A stretch of DNA of 64,000 nt. It comes from Viridothelium virens (Eukaryota; Ascomycota; Dothideomycetes; Trypetheliales; Trypetheliaceae). The DNA lies in NCBI GenBank assembly GCA_010094025.1, contig ML991832.1:62001-126000 (forward strand). The letters are read 5' to 3'. The translations under genes were made by a program, and so were the position numbers. Positions 24,470-36,513 of this stretch are shown here, piece by piece. The notes under the pieces were generated by a model. It was given only the letters and a program-made list of their open reading frames with translations, was not told the DNA's origin and searched no databases. The stretch's first letter is position 1. Every line of letters begins with the position of its first letter.

Positions 24470-24984
24470 GTGTCTTTACAAAAGTCTCGATCATGGCAGA
24501 TGATAGATCCGCCATACAATGAGCTGGCGGCTGGATTATTTTTGTAAGAACAAGCATAAACCCCAGGAACGCAAAGAGCTACCACCGTTTTTGTCCGTAG
24601 CTAGAATAATTTCTAGCTAGTCATGAGTTCAGCTACTTCACTTCTAACCAACTCAGACTTTCTATATGAGTGTGTACGCGTAATGTTTCAACCATTTCAA
24701 CCCCGGCATCTTTATTCTGATTACACTTGAAAGCGGCTTTCAAGCTTTCGCTTTACGCTAGCTTCAGTGGTTTAATCACCAAACTTATCGATTTCGTTGA
24801 TCTCAATTTCTCAAAGGATGGACAGTACTCGTGAGTTGCGAACGGCACCAAAAAGAATGGAACGGTGGTATTGCGCATAATTCCTGCAACTATAGACATC
24901 TAATATCTACAATGACTCTTGAACAAAGACAATACAATCAAATGAATCATTAAGCATTCCGCTACTTGTGGACAGTCAAACCAC
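24470..24984. other. convergent 3' intergenic region
   Basis: Between the stops of the MFS and P450 genes. AT-rich, with no supported feature. Confidence 0.5.
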
Positions 24985-26683
24985 TCATTTCTTGACGAGC
25001 ACTCTGACCCCTTTGCTGTCCCGCTTAGGCATCGGCACGACAACATCGCGGATGAAGTCCACATCGCTGCGATCCGTGTCGAATAGCTCGAGCTCAAATC
25101 GGCGGAAGATGGTAGCGAGCGCAACGTAGAGCTCCATGTACGCCAGGTTCAATCCGATGCAGGCTCGGGACCCGCGACTGAACGATACTAGATAGTTCGA
25201 CAAGGGCGTGACTCCGTCAGGGCCTTTCGGACTGCCGAGCCATCGTTCAGGCCGAAAAGTCTGGGGCTCAGGAAAGATGCTCTCCTTGGAGTGCATATGA
25301 TACGCATCCATGCCGACTGTGACACCCGGCGGGATTTCCCAATCTCCGAATCTCCACGATTGGAGACGGTTGACTCTTGGTATGCGCTGCACTTGGCCAT
25401 ATGAGAGACGCAAACCTGGGAACGGCATGGTCAGTAGAGTTAGACAATTCTTTGCACTCCACATTCGCTTACCTTCAGCGATGACAGCGGATAGGTAAGG
25501 CAATTTCTCGAGCTCATCCCAAGGGCGGATAGCCTTGGGATCTGGCATCGCCTCAGACAGCTCAGTCTTGAGACAAGCCTGTATAGATGGATTATCGAGA
25601 ACGTGAAAGGTGGCCACGGTTAGGGTCCACTTCGTAGTCTCCATTCCTGCCCCATTCACACTAATCGCTTCATCTGTCAACCGTTCCAATGTGAGTTCTG
25701 ATCGAGGCAGCTTTGAATTAACTATGTCGTGGAATAAAGTATGATTATCCGTGCTTTTGGAAGCTTTGCCGTCGAGGATGTCTGCAACTTGTGCACGAAA
25801 ACTCTTCACCGACCTGTCAACGTCTATTTCGAAAACTATTGAAGCCAGTACTTACCGCTCGGAACTCCAAAATGGGCTTGAAAGGCGGGAGCATTGCGCC
25901 AAGTATGGAATCCGGCACCCAGCTCATCATGTCGTTGAGAAATTTGAAGTGAGCGTTCCAGTGTGCAGCTGCCATTAGGTTCTGCAAGCCCGTAGAGAGC
26001 GGTGACATGAAGTCAGGCGCAGCCGAACAATTTATGGGGCGGGCAAAAGCCAGTGTTGACACGGCATCCATGCCCAGGGCGGACCACATGTCGCTAACAT
26101 TGAGTACTTTACTAGTGCCAGCATAGTCAGTCGACAGACGATCTGAGATGCGTTCCGTAATTTCCGAGAGTTTACTGTGGAGGCTCCGTATGCGTTGCTT
26201 GGAGAAGAATGGATTCAATGCGGCACGTCGCTCGCGGTGCTGCTCAGCGTATGTCGTGCTGAATGTTGCATCCGGAATGCCGAAGCGGTATTTGAACTTC
26301 AGGGACTTGTCCATAGGCCTTGATGGCGTGCTGGCACAGTAGACCTCGTTGTAGTAGTTTGGATCGTCTATGTGCAATTCCTGTGGTGTGATGCGTACTA
26401 TGGGGCCATATTGCTCATGCAGTCGTTTGATATGCCAGGTGAATTGACCGCCCTCGCCGCCGTTTGCAAAGAGATCGAAGTAAACCTCGTACCAGTCTGT
26501 GACAGCAGCTAACTTTGGGCCTGGAAACCTGGAGAGGGGGCTAAGAAACAACCTGTAAATCACCAATCCGGTACAGTACAATAAGTAAATCAATGCGACA
26601 ATTATCAAAAGTATGAAACTCAGATTGGGCACCCTCTCTAAGGTGGGAGTGATACGGTCGACGAAGGTTTCCAACGCTGCCAT
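24985..26683 (-). CDS. cytochrome P450 monooxygenase (cluster tailoring enzyme)
   Basis: Three exons: 26683-25856, 25803-25473 and 25415-24985, 529 aa. The start at 26683 (MAALETFVDRI) places the membrane anchor LSFILLIIVALIYLLY at residues 24-39. Visible P450 landmarks are the proline-rich hinge FLSPLSRFPGPKLAA, the ExxR in EGLRLSYG (restored by intron 2), the PERF-like FRPERWL and the haem loop FSRGSRACIGLNLAYMEL. Intron 1 is the least certain splice: a 52-nt intron ending gtgaag keeps the frame, whereas the more usual-looking acag acceptor 6 bases earlier does not. The overall pattern resembles the trichodiene-oxygenase/benzoate-hydroxylase group common in metabolite clusters. The substrate is presumably the polyketide. 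The gene is divergent from the SDR. Confidence 0.9.
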
Positions 26684-27876
26684 GATGACGAGCTGTCCAG
26701 AGCTGCTTGCTTCCAGATGTCTTCTCTCAGAGGTACAGTAGCACAAAGAAATGGCACGAAGTAAAAGAGGCAGTAAATTGGCAGATGAGCATCCAGTGGA
26801 AGCTTGCAGACTCTGCTTACCGGCAAATATCGAAACAACAGAGCTATGTCTACGAAAATCTTACAGCTGCTACATTTCCAGTTCCTGCTGAGGATAGTGA
26901 AAAGTCGACTTCAGGACATAGGGAGTCGTCCAGAGGCTTACTACGGGAGGGAGCATCGCTTCGAAAGTAGGGGCAGATACAGTAGACAGAACTGGTATAG
27001 TGGTGGCTTGTCCCTGCTTACCTCGCGTATGCATGCAAGTAAGCATGTGCATGCATGCTGACCTACATTGAACCGGGAGATCGAAGAAGTGGGATGGTTG
27101 TAGGCCTCCGAGTGGAGGATGAATAGCCTCAGTCAGCGCAGCCACGGCGGGTCCCTGCATGATCGACGGGCGCTGCCCTCGGTACGGTAGTATAGGACGG
27201 AGTAGACTGGCGGGAAGACAATTGCAGCCACGAGCGAGGTAAAATCCTGAGGTGCTGAGCTGATGACGACTTTGCCCTGGATTACCGAAATGAGCTAGGC
27301 CTTTGGGAGGAGTGCGACGGCTTGAGAATGGCGTTGGAACCTTGCATACTCCGTACATCACTCCCTTCCGTACTCTACTCCATACTCCAGGCTGCACTGA
27401 CCTCCACGAGCAAAACACGTTCGTGCACCGTGAAACGTATCTTTCGTGATGACAGACTGCTTCGATCTACGCTCCGCATGTAACCCTGCGGTGCATCCGG
27501 AGGCAATTGCGTACAGTCGGAAACTCTGTGCACGGTCCAGCTTTGAAATCCCAGCACCGACTGTGCCGTAGGTCAAACTTGGATGGATTACCACGCTGCT
27601 GCCGTCTATGTCACCAGCTTCTACGCCTCGAAAAAGCATAAGTAGGCTCAGCTTGAGGTGAAGGCTTATGTCATACTCATGTTTGCGGACAAAGGAAATC
27701 GGATAGATGAGGTACGTACCTACAGGCACGTTGAACGTGCTTACAAATTCTACCTGCAAACGCACCTCACACTTTTTCGCGTGCGGTTCATTTTCAGATC
27801 TTATTAGAACTCATTCGATTTCTGCTATTTCGCTCAGGAAGCCGTCGATTATCCTTCTTTCCATTGATTCTACACT
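26684..27876. promoter_or_regulatory. divergent promoter region of the P450 and SDR genes
   Basis: 1.2 kb between diverging starts. It holds two sites differing by one base from the TOXE consensus ATCTCNCGNA: ACCTCGCGTA at 27020-27029 and, on the other strand, ATCTCCCGGT at 27081-27072. Between them is a run of overlapping GCATGC palindromes (about 27031-27060). One TACTCCGTA copy is at 27347-27355. The short frames at 26870-27765 are not convincing genes. Confidence 0.35.
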
Positions 27877-28904
27877 ATGGCCAACCCAACGGTTGTCTTC
27901 GTCACTGGTGCGGGAAGAGGTACGCAGACTTCTCGCGTTCCCTGAATATGTATCTGACCTAGGATTTTAGGCATCGGTAGAGCCCTGACTGAGGCTTACC
28001 TTCACCGACCCAATCACCTCGTCATTGGAAGTGTACGTGATAGTGCCGACCCTAAGTACCAGGACCTCAAGCGTTTCCCTGCTGCAAATGGATCTCGCCT
28101 GCAGCTCGTCAGCATTGAGAATACATCACATGAAGACCCCAAGCAGGCTGTAAAGAGCATCGAGGCAGCCGGAATCAGTCACATCGATATTGTGATTGCC
28201 AACGCAGGCGTCTCACCTACCCCATCACCCGCGGAGGCGGTCGATATTAAGGATGTTGTTGATTGCTTCAATGTTAACACCGTCTCTACCATTGTACTCT
28301 ACCAGGCTGTGAAGCCATTGCTTGAAAAGTCCAGCTCGCCTAGGTGGTTGACCGTCTCTAGCGCTGCTGCTTCTATTGACCGCCTTGAGGTTCACAACGC
28401 TTCGTTTGTGTGCGCCTATGGGATTTCCAAAGCTGGTGTGGATTGGTTCACCGTGTAAGCACCCATATACTCTGTGATCTTGACTGCACTTCCTAGCCTA
28501 CATCCAATTACGATCTATTCTTAAAGAGAATTACTGCAGCATTATCGCTGACTAAAAACTTTGCTCAGAGCCGTGCACGCTTCAAACCCTAAATGGGTTG
28601 CATTTGCTATCCACCCAGGGTAAGCTCTAATTTCTGTGCCCGCCGGAAGACGATGGATTGGCTAACTTAGAAGATAGATTGGTCCAGACGGAAATGGGTA
28701 ACATGGGTGCGCGTATGATGGGATTAGAAGAAGCTCCCAATACCTTGGAGGAAAGTAGCAGCAAGACTATAGCCCTCGTAAGTCTTCCAACGTCAGATAT
28801 AGATTGCTATTTGACTTACCTGCCATAAGTTGGACAAAGCTACCCGTGAGAGCACCTCCGGGAAATTCATCAATGTCATTGACGGTACCGAGTTTCCATG
28901 GTAA
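27877..28904 (+). CDS. short-chain dehydrogenase/reductase (NorA/sniffer-like)
   Basis: Five exons: 27877-27919, 27971-28454, 28569-28619, 28678-28777 and 28830-28904, 250 aa, the normal SDR length. Splicing gives the cofactor loop VTGAGRGIGRALTEAYL (TGxxxGxG), the IVIANAGVS strand (NAG), the active-site Ser in TVSSAAASI, and Tyr/Lys in CAYGISKAG (YxxxK), then HPGLVQTEMGNMGA. The C-terminus SGKFINVIDGTEFPW is typical of norsolorinic-acid-ketoreductase-like and related SDRs. A ketone/alcohol interconversion on the polyketide is the likely role, NADPH being the probable cofactor. Only the exon structure reveals the gene; the longest single frame covers about a third of it. Confidence 0.9.
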
Positions 28905-30901
28905 ATGGGTCGAGACGTGCTTTGAGGACATCTACCCGGGAAATGAATACAGTATCTCTGCGGGTCAGACACTCTCTTCCTTCAAGCTTGGCATGGGTGG
29001 AGATCAGAAGACTTCCGCTGCTTGACGTGCGCTCAGATAGACTTTCCAGTGCTTGCAAACCGATGTTATCTGTGTTCGCTGAAGCACGTATCTGTAACCA
29101 ATGAATAGTGTCAACCAAGCACCGCTGTTCGAGATACGCTAGCAGCAGTCTCGAAATTTCAAGGCATCAGAGATAGGCGAACTTCTTCAATTGCATACCC
29201 AAGATAGATTTTCGTTCAATCTTAAGTGATACAGCCATTTGTCGGGATACAAGCCTCGCTCTGAGCTTTACTTCATCATTTACGAACCAAAGAATGAAAT
29301 AGTAAGAAAAAAGTGGTTGGTTTGTATCTCCTTTTAAAAATCGCAGGGTTGATGCAAGAATCCTTTTCTCCATGGTGAGAATGTCAGAGAATCACTCCAG
29401 CTTCGAGAATTCCAGTACCGCAGGTGATAGCATGAACTCCCACAAGATGGCCAGCGCCCCCTTGAAATGGACGTTTAGCTGAGCACGTCATTACAGAAGC
29501 ATCTACATACTTGGTGAAGCCCACCTTGAGTCCTCAGTCTTGAATACCTAACAGGCGTGTCAATCAGAGCGTGAGCACTCGGAAACGACGGCAGATACTG
29601 TGCGAGGAAAGGCATCAGCCAAATTGCGTGGTAGGAAGACATACGTATGGCGTGGATCGCGTGGGCTGAGAAAGCATGTAAGCATTTGCAGAGTATGATA
29701 GTAGGATGCAGCTTACCCGCATATTGACGAAGCCATGGAATTCTTTTAGCTTCGTTGCGGCTTAATCTCCGCGGCAGTCGTCCGTGCCACCCGTGCAACA
29801 CAGCACGTTCACCTTCACGTGCCAAACTTGACTAGATCTGGTAATTGCCACGCCTCAGGAAAGACGGAATCCATCGCCGACTACCTTATCTTACCTAGAG
29901 TACGGAGTAGGACAACACGTTTTTCAATGTGCCCTTGATTCAAATGCTCGCTGCATGGAGACTCGGATCAAGTTTCAAGATGGGATTTAGGATTACGAGC
30001 CAGTGACCAGCAAGCATAGGGATCTCTCCCCAACAGTTGCGCTTCCGCAGTTCCGATAGAGGCGCTAGAAAGAGTGGTATGCGAAGGGGTCAGCTGGGTC
30101 GGCTTGGGCTTTCAGGTGAGATCCAATTTGATCCGCAATGGATTTCAAGGAGAACTGCCGTTGGCCTTGTTTTCGCGAGATGTCCATTGAAAGAGTTTGG
30201 CGTCGCGCAATTGGCAAAAGGGCCCACACATCAAGGTGTGATCAATCCCGCCGAGAAGAAAGCAGCTGAAGTAGCAGACTTGGTGCTGTGCATTTGCATC
30301 GCGCCATATTTACGGTTGTCGATCTTTCAAAGTATTAATTTCCATAATGTATAGATTCGCGGCTACTGTCACAGAGGTCTTGCAGATGTCAATACTGGAT
30401 GCTTCAAAAAACACAGCATATCCGAAGTATGCGTTAGTAAACGCCTTTTTCGCCACCCCGATGGACGTGCACATGAGGCACAAGCCACGGTCTGGACCGA
30501 CTGCCTTCCTCAAGTAAAAAATGTCTCGCCTTACTCGGAGGCTGTAGAGCTGCCATTAGCTGAAGCTCCTTTGCATGGATCACACCTTCCAATCAGGCTA
30601 AGACGGCTCGACCAAAGGATCTCATGGGCCTATGGTCAATGAATGGAACAGGCTACTATACCTTTTAATAGTAAAGCTCGGCCGATTGTGGGCGGGACGA
30701 TTGTTGTAGTCAGATGGGGCTTTTTCCATGTTGTAACTTGGGTTAGGAAAAGAAACGAGCCTCTGGATGAGCCTCTGCCTTTGTGCCGGACCGTTCTTGT
30801 TGGTGGCGGGAACTGCTGATATAAAATATGTCGATTTCATTGAAGGTCGTTTGCACTGATCAAGCCTTTTTTTTCTCTTGCAATTCGACCACATATTAAA
30901 A
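28905..30901. other. 2 kb gene-free stretch with the promoter of the FAD oxidase
   Basis: No supported gene. A frame at 30037-30354 (plus) has moderately coding-like composition but no recognisable domain. A TACGGAGTA copy lies at 29901-29909. The last 250 bp form the promoter of the FAD oxidase. Confidence 0.45.
30820..30826 (+). promoter_or_regulatory. TATA-like box of the FAD oxidase gene
   Basis: TATAAAA about 76 bp before the ATG at 30902, in the usual place for a short-leader fungal promoter. Match by eye only. Confidence 0.4.
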
Positions 30902-32798
30902 ATGTCTCTATTCATTCTTTCTGTGTTTTCCTTGATTACGGTCGTTGTAGACGCTACCCTTGGTAGCACGCATGCATCGTGCAGAAATATCCCTGGCGAT
31001 GCAGGCTGGCCTGCACCAAGTGCATGGAACCAGCTGAACCAAACCCTGGATGGCCGACTGATCGCTACCATCCCCCTGGCACATGTATGCCACGAGCCCA
31101 CTTATTCAGGGACAGAATGTACCAACCTGCAGCACGCATGGGACACGCCGGAGATCATGTCAGTTCGCGTGCCGTCCACGAGATCGTTGGTCGATTGTTC
31201 TTGGAATGCTAACGTTGAATGCGTTGACCAGGATCCCGCAGCCAGCTGAGTTCATGGCGAGCTGGTTCCAAAACCAGTCCTGCACACCATTCACCGACGA
31301 ATCGACACAGTGCGAGTTGGGGAACTATGCCAGTTACTCCATCAACGTCAGCAGTCCCAGCGACGTCGTCTCAGGGCTAGCGTTTGCACAAGAGCAGAAC
31401 ATTCGCTTGGTAATCAAGAATACTGGACATGAGTATGCGCCTCCCAGGTTACCCATTTGGCCAGTGCTACCGACTTTTTGGCACTCTTATTGACTACTTG
31501 GATGCAGTTTCTACGGGAAAAGCACTGGAAAAGGTGCCCTTTCGCTGTGGGTTCACAATCTCGACAGCAAACAGATCATCCCTTCGTATAATTCGTCGCA
31601 TTACAACGGACCCGCAGTCAAGATCGGCGCTGGCGTAAGCGGCGGTGATGCAGCTGCTTTTGCGTCCCAGCATGGGTACCGCATCGTGGCAGGGTCGTGT
31701 CCGACAGTGGCCCTGGCAGGAGGATACACGCAAGGCGGTGGACACTCATATCTGACTGGACTGTACGGATTCGGAGCGGATAATGTGCTCGAGTGGGAAG
31801 TCGTTACGACCGATGGTAAGCACGTTGTGGCTACCCCAACGCAGAATAGTGATCTATATTGGGCGCTTAGCGGGGGCGGGGGTGGTACTTATGGTTTTGT
31901 TATCTCCATGACATCTCGTGTCTTCCCTGACGGCCAGATCGCCATTTCGACGATGACGTTCAACGTTACGACTGCCGGCGGTGTAGAGGAGTTCTGGGAT
32001 GCTGTAAAGGTCTTCCATACGTATCTACAGCCTCTGGTCGACGATCACGGTATGGTAGCTGAGTACCTGATTTCGAACGAGACCCTAGATCTCTTCGGTA
32101 TGATGGCTCCAGGCTTTACTCGCGCCAGCCTTACGCAAGCGATGGACCCCATGATTGCCGCCTTGTCGAAAAACGTGTCGGGTGGTCTGACGGCGGAAAA
32201 GGTGAACTTGACGGTGGCTGATGGCGATGGCTACTACAACCTATACGCCGCAATAGTGGAGCCGCTGACACTGCAGGACACCATTCCACCTGTGAATGGG
32301 GGACGCTTTGTTTCGCGTGAGAATATGGCCGCCAACGCGTCCGCGGTGAACGCTGCGCTGCGAGCCGCGACTGCCAACGGCGCGTTCACCGTAGCGGTAA
32401 CGGCGCTCAACTCCGAAGGCCCGAGCCGAGCCGTCCCCGCGATTGCCGACAACGCCATGCAGCCGGCCTTCAAAGATGCCTTTATGAGCGTCATCATCAC
32501 GGCAGATTGGAGCTGGGAGAATTCGTGGGCTGAGGCCGCCGTGCTACAGGATGAGTTCATCAATGTCGTTCTGCCAAATCTCGAGGCCGCTACACCCAAC
32601 GCAGCGGCATATAACAACGAGGCAAACTGGCAGCAACCTGAGTGGCAGCAAAATTTCTACGGCTCGACCTACGACCGGCTTTTAAGTATCAAGCACACCT
32701 ACGATCCCAATGGCACACTTTACGGTCTGACGGCCGTCGGAAGTGAAGCCTGGTCACAAGATGCGGACGGGCGTTTATGTCCTAGTGGCGCAGTGTGA
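30902..32798 (+). CDS. secreted FAD-linked oxidoreductase, berberine-bridge-enzyme-like
   Basis: Three exons: 30902-31158, 31232-31432 and 31508-32798, 582 aa. The N-terminus MSLFILSVFSLITVVVDA is a signal peptide. The FAD domain shows NTGHDFYGKSTGKGALSL across intron 2 (His152, the usual 8-alpha-histidyl FAD attachment site in the class), KIGAGVSGGDAAAF, and GGYTQGGGHSYLTGLYG followed by GADNVLEWEVV. The C-terminal BBE segment reads YNNEANWQQPEWQQNFYG and KHTYDPNGTLYG. Family members oxidise alcohols or form rings in alkaloid and polyketide pathways, acting in vesicles or outside the cell. Its place in the cluster suggests a late oxidation, possibly coupled to export. TATAAAA lies 76 bp upstream of the start. 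Confidence 0.92.
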
Positions 32799-33284
32799 TA
32801 CCTGATTCGAGAAAGAACGGAACCAGTTCGACTTTGGCGCATGGTATGATTTACATCATTTTTGGCGTACTGTTGGACTTTGGGGTTATTACGAAGGATA
32901 GAATGGATCGCTCTTAGAATATAAGAATTCTGCTGTATGATAAGAGTATTTTGTACAACGATAATCTCACACTTGAAGGGGCCTTACTTTGATTTGAACC
33001 ATTCTTTGTTCTCGTGTACTCAACGCTCTTTGACTATGTTGACGTGGTCTCTGGATTCAAGCAAGCTCAGGGCCCCATAAACAAATGCGCTGAACCCGTT
33101 CAGTACTGACCACTGTGATTTCTGGCACGTGCCGTCGGGATCGACTCTTTTGACAGCTTTTCTATCTCAGTCTTGTGTTTATTTCCAGGCGATGATTCCG
33201 TCTATTCCCAATTTCCGAGCCGATAAGACCATAAACTCCTACGCTTTCCGTATATTCGTCTATTTATCATCCAATCCTCAACCA
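32799..33284. other. convergent 3' intergenic region
   Basis: Between the stops of the FAD oxidase and the bANK regulator. Nothing else is seen. Confidence 0.5.
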
Positions 33285-34352
33285 CTATTCACCACTCCCA
33301 AGCAACAGCTCCACAACGTTCTGATGTCCTTCTGAAACAGCGATGTATAGAGCATTCTGTCCGCGGAGATCACGCAGACAGGGGTGGGCGCCGTGGCTCA
33401 GTAGCAGAGACATGGTCGTCTCGTCGCCAAGCCCAGCGGCAATGTGAAGCGCTGTGCGGCCATCCTCATCGCGCTCGTTGACGGCCGCGACTCCGCGCCT
33501 AAGTAGCGTCTCTACGATACGGGAGTTGCGCGAACGAGCAGCGGTGTGCAAAAGTGGCGGAAGTTTGGTGGTTTCCACTTGGCTTATTGACTGGTTCGAA
33601 GCATTACTTTTCGGTGCAACTCCTGCCCCAAGGCTGTTGGAAAACTGCGGGTCTCGGTGGTCGTAATGTTTCGGTGGTGTCTCCGATTCACTAGGGGGTA
33701 ATCTTGCTTCGGCGTGATTTGCCAGCAGCAGCCCGCAATCGTCAAACACGTTAACGTGCAAAGGGACGTTCGACCCGTTCATCCCTACTGATGTCGACGA
33801 CAGGCTTGAGAAATTGCTCGAACACGCCAATGGTGGATTTAGACCTGATGAAGGTTGGCAAGAGGCTGAGCTTGGTGATTGAGGTGAAGGGTAGCAACGT
33901 CCGGCGTGCTGCTGATTATCGGTAATTGCTTCGACATGTCCAATAGCCCCACCTGCCGTATCGGGTGTGCGGAGATGTAGCGGCCGATTGGTTCTCAATG
34001 CGGCGAATTTGTTGTTCTCGACCTGGTCATCAAGAAAGCTCTGTGGGTCTTGGATGTACTGCCGATTGCCAGCAGTGTATGGACGACTGTCATCTGCATC
34101 CGCATTGGCTGTCAATATCCAGTTCGCAGCGCTGTCTTCCAGTGACAGAGTCTTCAAAGCCCTCCTCTCTAAGGGCGGAAGCTATTAGTTAGAGAGAAAT
34201 CCAGCATTCTCGCCTCTCTGTACAATATGGTGCTCACCTCGAAGTTTGCGCTGAGCGATTCGGTTCTGCAGCCTACGACGCGTAGAGACTGCGGGCTGTG
34301 TCCCCTCGATTTGAACGCCGCAGAATTCTTGTGGAAGAGTATTGGTGCTCAT
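33285..34352 (-). CDS. bANK-type regulator: bZIP basic region plus ankyrin repeats, TOXE-like
   Basis: Two exons: 34352-34238 and 34168-33285, 332 aa. Exon 1 plus the splice gives a bZIP-type basic region at residues 26-43, RRRLQNRIAQRKLRERRA, with no leucine zipper after it. A long low-complexity middle follows. The last 90 residues hold about three ankyrin repeats: LPPLLHTAARSRNSRIVETL, DGRTALHIAAGLGDETTMSL and GQNALYIAVSEGHQNVVELL. Basic region without zipper plus C-terminal ankyrins is the layout of TOXE, the activator of the HC-toxin genes of Cochliobolus carbonum, and of related cluster regulators. It is probably nuclear and activates this cluster. The asparagine-arginine core of the basic region is intact. 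Confidence 0.85.
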
Positions 34353-35555
34353 TAGGAATCAACCATCGATCGCATGATCTATGTAAGCCCACCGGAGGTT
34401 GCTCGCTGTCGAACGATAGCTGAAGTCGAATATGTTCACGGGCTGGGTCAGGTAAGACAGGCGATCGCAAGCATCACGTGCCACGGCGTTCTTCAACAAC
34501 CTCAAATCTAAGGGACTTGTACATCATTGCCTGATTGAGAAGACCTTGCGACATCAGACTTTCGTATTTCGGTCTACTAATATTCTTCATAACCGCTCCT
34601 TGAATTTGGCCGAGTAACTATATGCCGGGCAGTGGCTTACGGGGGCACAGTATCAAGTGGGTAGGCCGTCTGCGGGAATAACGGCGAAACCGAATCTCAG
34701 CTGCAGCTTGATGTTCGGATTTCTAAGCGATTTCTGCCTTGTTTGGTTGAGCTGAAAGCCAGAGCGCGGCCCCCAGATGTCTCCTTTTGACCGACCATGT
34801 GGTTTGGTAGAGGTACAGCAGGTGGTTGCAGCTGATTCATAGTGAGGGATATTCGTGGAATGACAAGAAAACTTTGTAGAAAAGATCTGACAATTGCAGC
34901 AAATCAGAAGACACCTTCTACACTAGCGGTTAGCCGCATCAAGCCTATCCTACTCTGATTGTGACATCTCATTAAGGCCGACCTCATGTAAATACGATGA
35001 TACGACGATAAGGCGTGACATCTCCTGCACGGTGCTCAATACAGTCCAATAGCCTGATCGCTGCATGAACTTAAGCGATCCAGCATATGAAACTGTGTAA
35101 CGTGAGCACTTGTAGTAGACTAGTTGCGTTCACGCAGTCGGTTTCCCGCTCAATCTGCTTCATGCATGTGGGTACCTTAGTGATTGTTACAATGACGTCT
35201 GTATGTGGAATGGCGATTCACAGATCTTGCATGATTAAGCGAGAAATTGCGCTTCGTGCTTATGGCTGCGTTGTGTCCGTTGCCCTTGGCAGGTGCGGTA
35301 AGAAGCGATGTTCTCCCTTTTTGAGAAAATGCTATCAGTTTAAATTATCGGTCTCTCTCCTCGTTTTTCATACGTTACCCATGCCTACCCACCCCCCTCA
35401 TTAGACTAGTCACTAAGAAGCAACGATCGAGCTCCGTTGCCTTGTCTCCTTGCAATCTGACATTTCAGTGAATTATAGCCAGATTACCTCGGTAGTCAGC
35501 GAAGATTTCCATTCAGAAAGCGCTCTCGTTTTTCCGAGTGCTATCGATTGCTATC
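34353..35555. other. intergenic, divergent upstream regions of the bANK and hydrolase genes
   Basis: 1.2 kb, no supported gene. A plus-strand frame at 35087-35404 lacks recognisable features. Confidence 0.45.
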
Positions 35556-36513
35556 ATGAAGGATAGATTAGATACCAGTTTCAAGACACTAGACGGGCTT
35601 ACACTCCGGGGATGGCTATTCCCAGCAGCCCAAAGAGGCCCCGCCATTATAATGACTCCTGGTGTATGTATGGGCAGGAAAGAGCGGATAGCTGGTGGAC
35701 ATGCTAACTCGAGGGCGGAAATAGTTTAATAACACCAAGGAGACTCTTATAGCCGAGGTTGCTGAGTACTTCTTCGCCGCGGGTTTCACGGTCCTCAGCT
35801 ATGACCCAAGAACGATTGGTGGCAGCGACGGCACGCCGCGTAACGAATGCGATCCGGTTCGAAATATCGAGGATTATCACGATGCTCTTACGTTTCTGAA
35901 AAGTCATCCTATGGTCGATTCGGCACGTATTGCCTACTGGGGATACTCGTTCAGTGGGATGGTGGCACTGTGTGCTGCGGCACTCGATAAGCGAGCCAAA
36001 GCTGTGGTGGCCGTCGCGCCGCTGACTATCTGGGAGTTCAGTAAATGGCGTCAGGTTTTGACGAAGGCGATGAAGGATCGCGAGTCTCGCATGTCCGGGA
36101 ATAGGCCAGTGATGCTCCCAATGGTGACTGAGGCCGGTGAGCAACCAGCAGGGTTCGGAGCTGGTTTTGAGGAGGAAGATGTCTTCAACATCATCTCCAA
36201 GGCAGCCGAAGTCCAGCCGAACTTCGCTCCTGAGACAACCTTGAGCAGTTACTACCACATCGCGGCTTTCCAACCATTTGGGCTCCTCCGCTTCGTGACC
36301 CCTACGCCATCCATGGTTGTGACCGGCGAGAAGGACCTGATATCGCCCGCGCATTTACAGAAGGAGCTGATTTACGACGTTCTTTCGGAGCCGAAAAAGC
36401 ACCATATAGTCTCGGACAAGGCACATATGAACATCATGAGTGGGCAAGGAACAGAACTAGTTTTGGATGCTCAGATTGCTTTTCTTCGCGACGTTTTTGG
36501 TCCGCGAAAATAA
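35556..36513 (+). CDS. alpha/beta hydrolase, polyketide-transferase/thiohydrolase type
   Basis: Two exons: 35556-35663 and 35725-36513, 298 aa. The splice restores [22 protein letters not shown], where PGF contributes to the oxyanion region. The nucleophile elbow is GYSFSG with Ser111 (a G-x-S-x-S form). The acid Asp240 is in [10 protein letters not shown] and the base His270 in [11 protein letters not shown], so the catalytic triad is complete. This fold and size match the hydrolases that release or transfer chains from reducing PKSs lacking a thioesterase, as the PKS here does. An ordinary esterase role cannot be excluded. It is the rightmost gene that fits the cluster; a 1.36 kb gap and then housekeeping genes follow. 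Confidence 0.85.

Noticed and set aside
30037-30354. 105-codon plus frame between the SDR and the FAD oxidase
   Set aside because: No recognisable domain, no plausible start context or splice partner.
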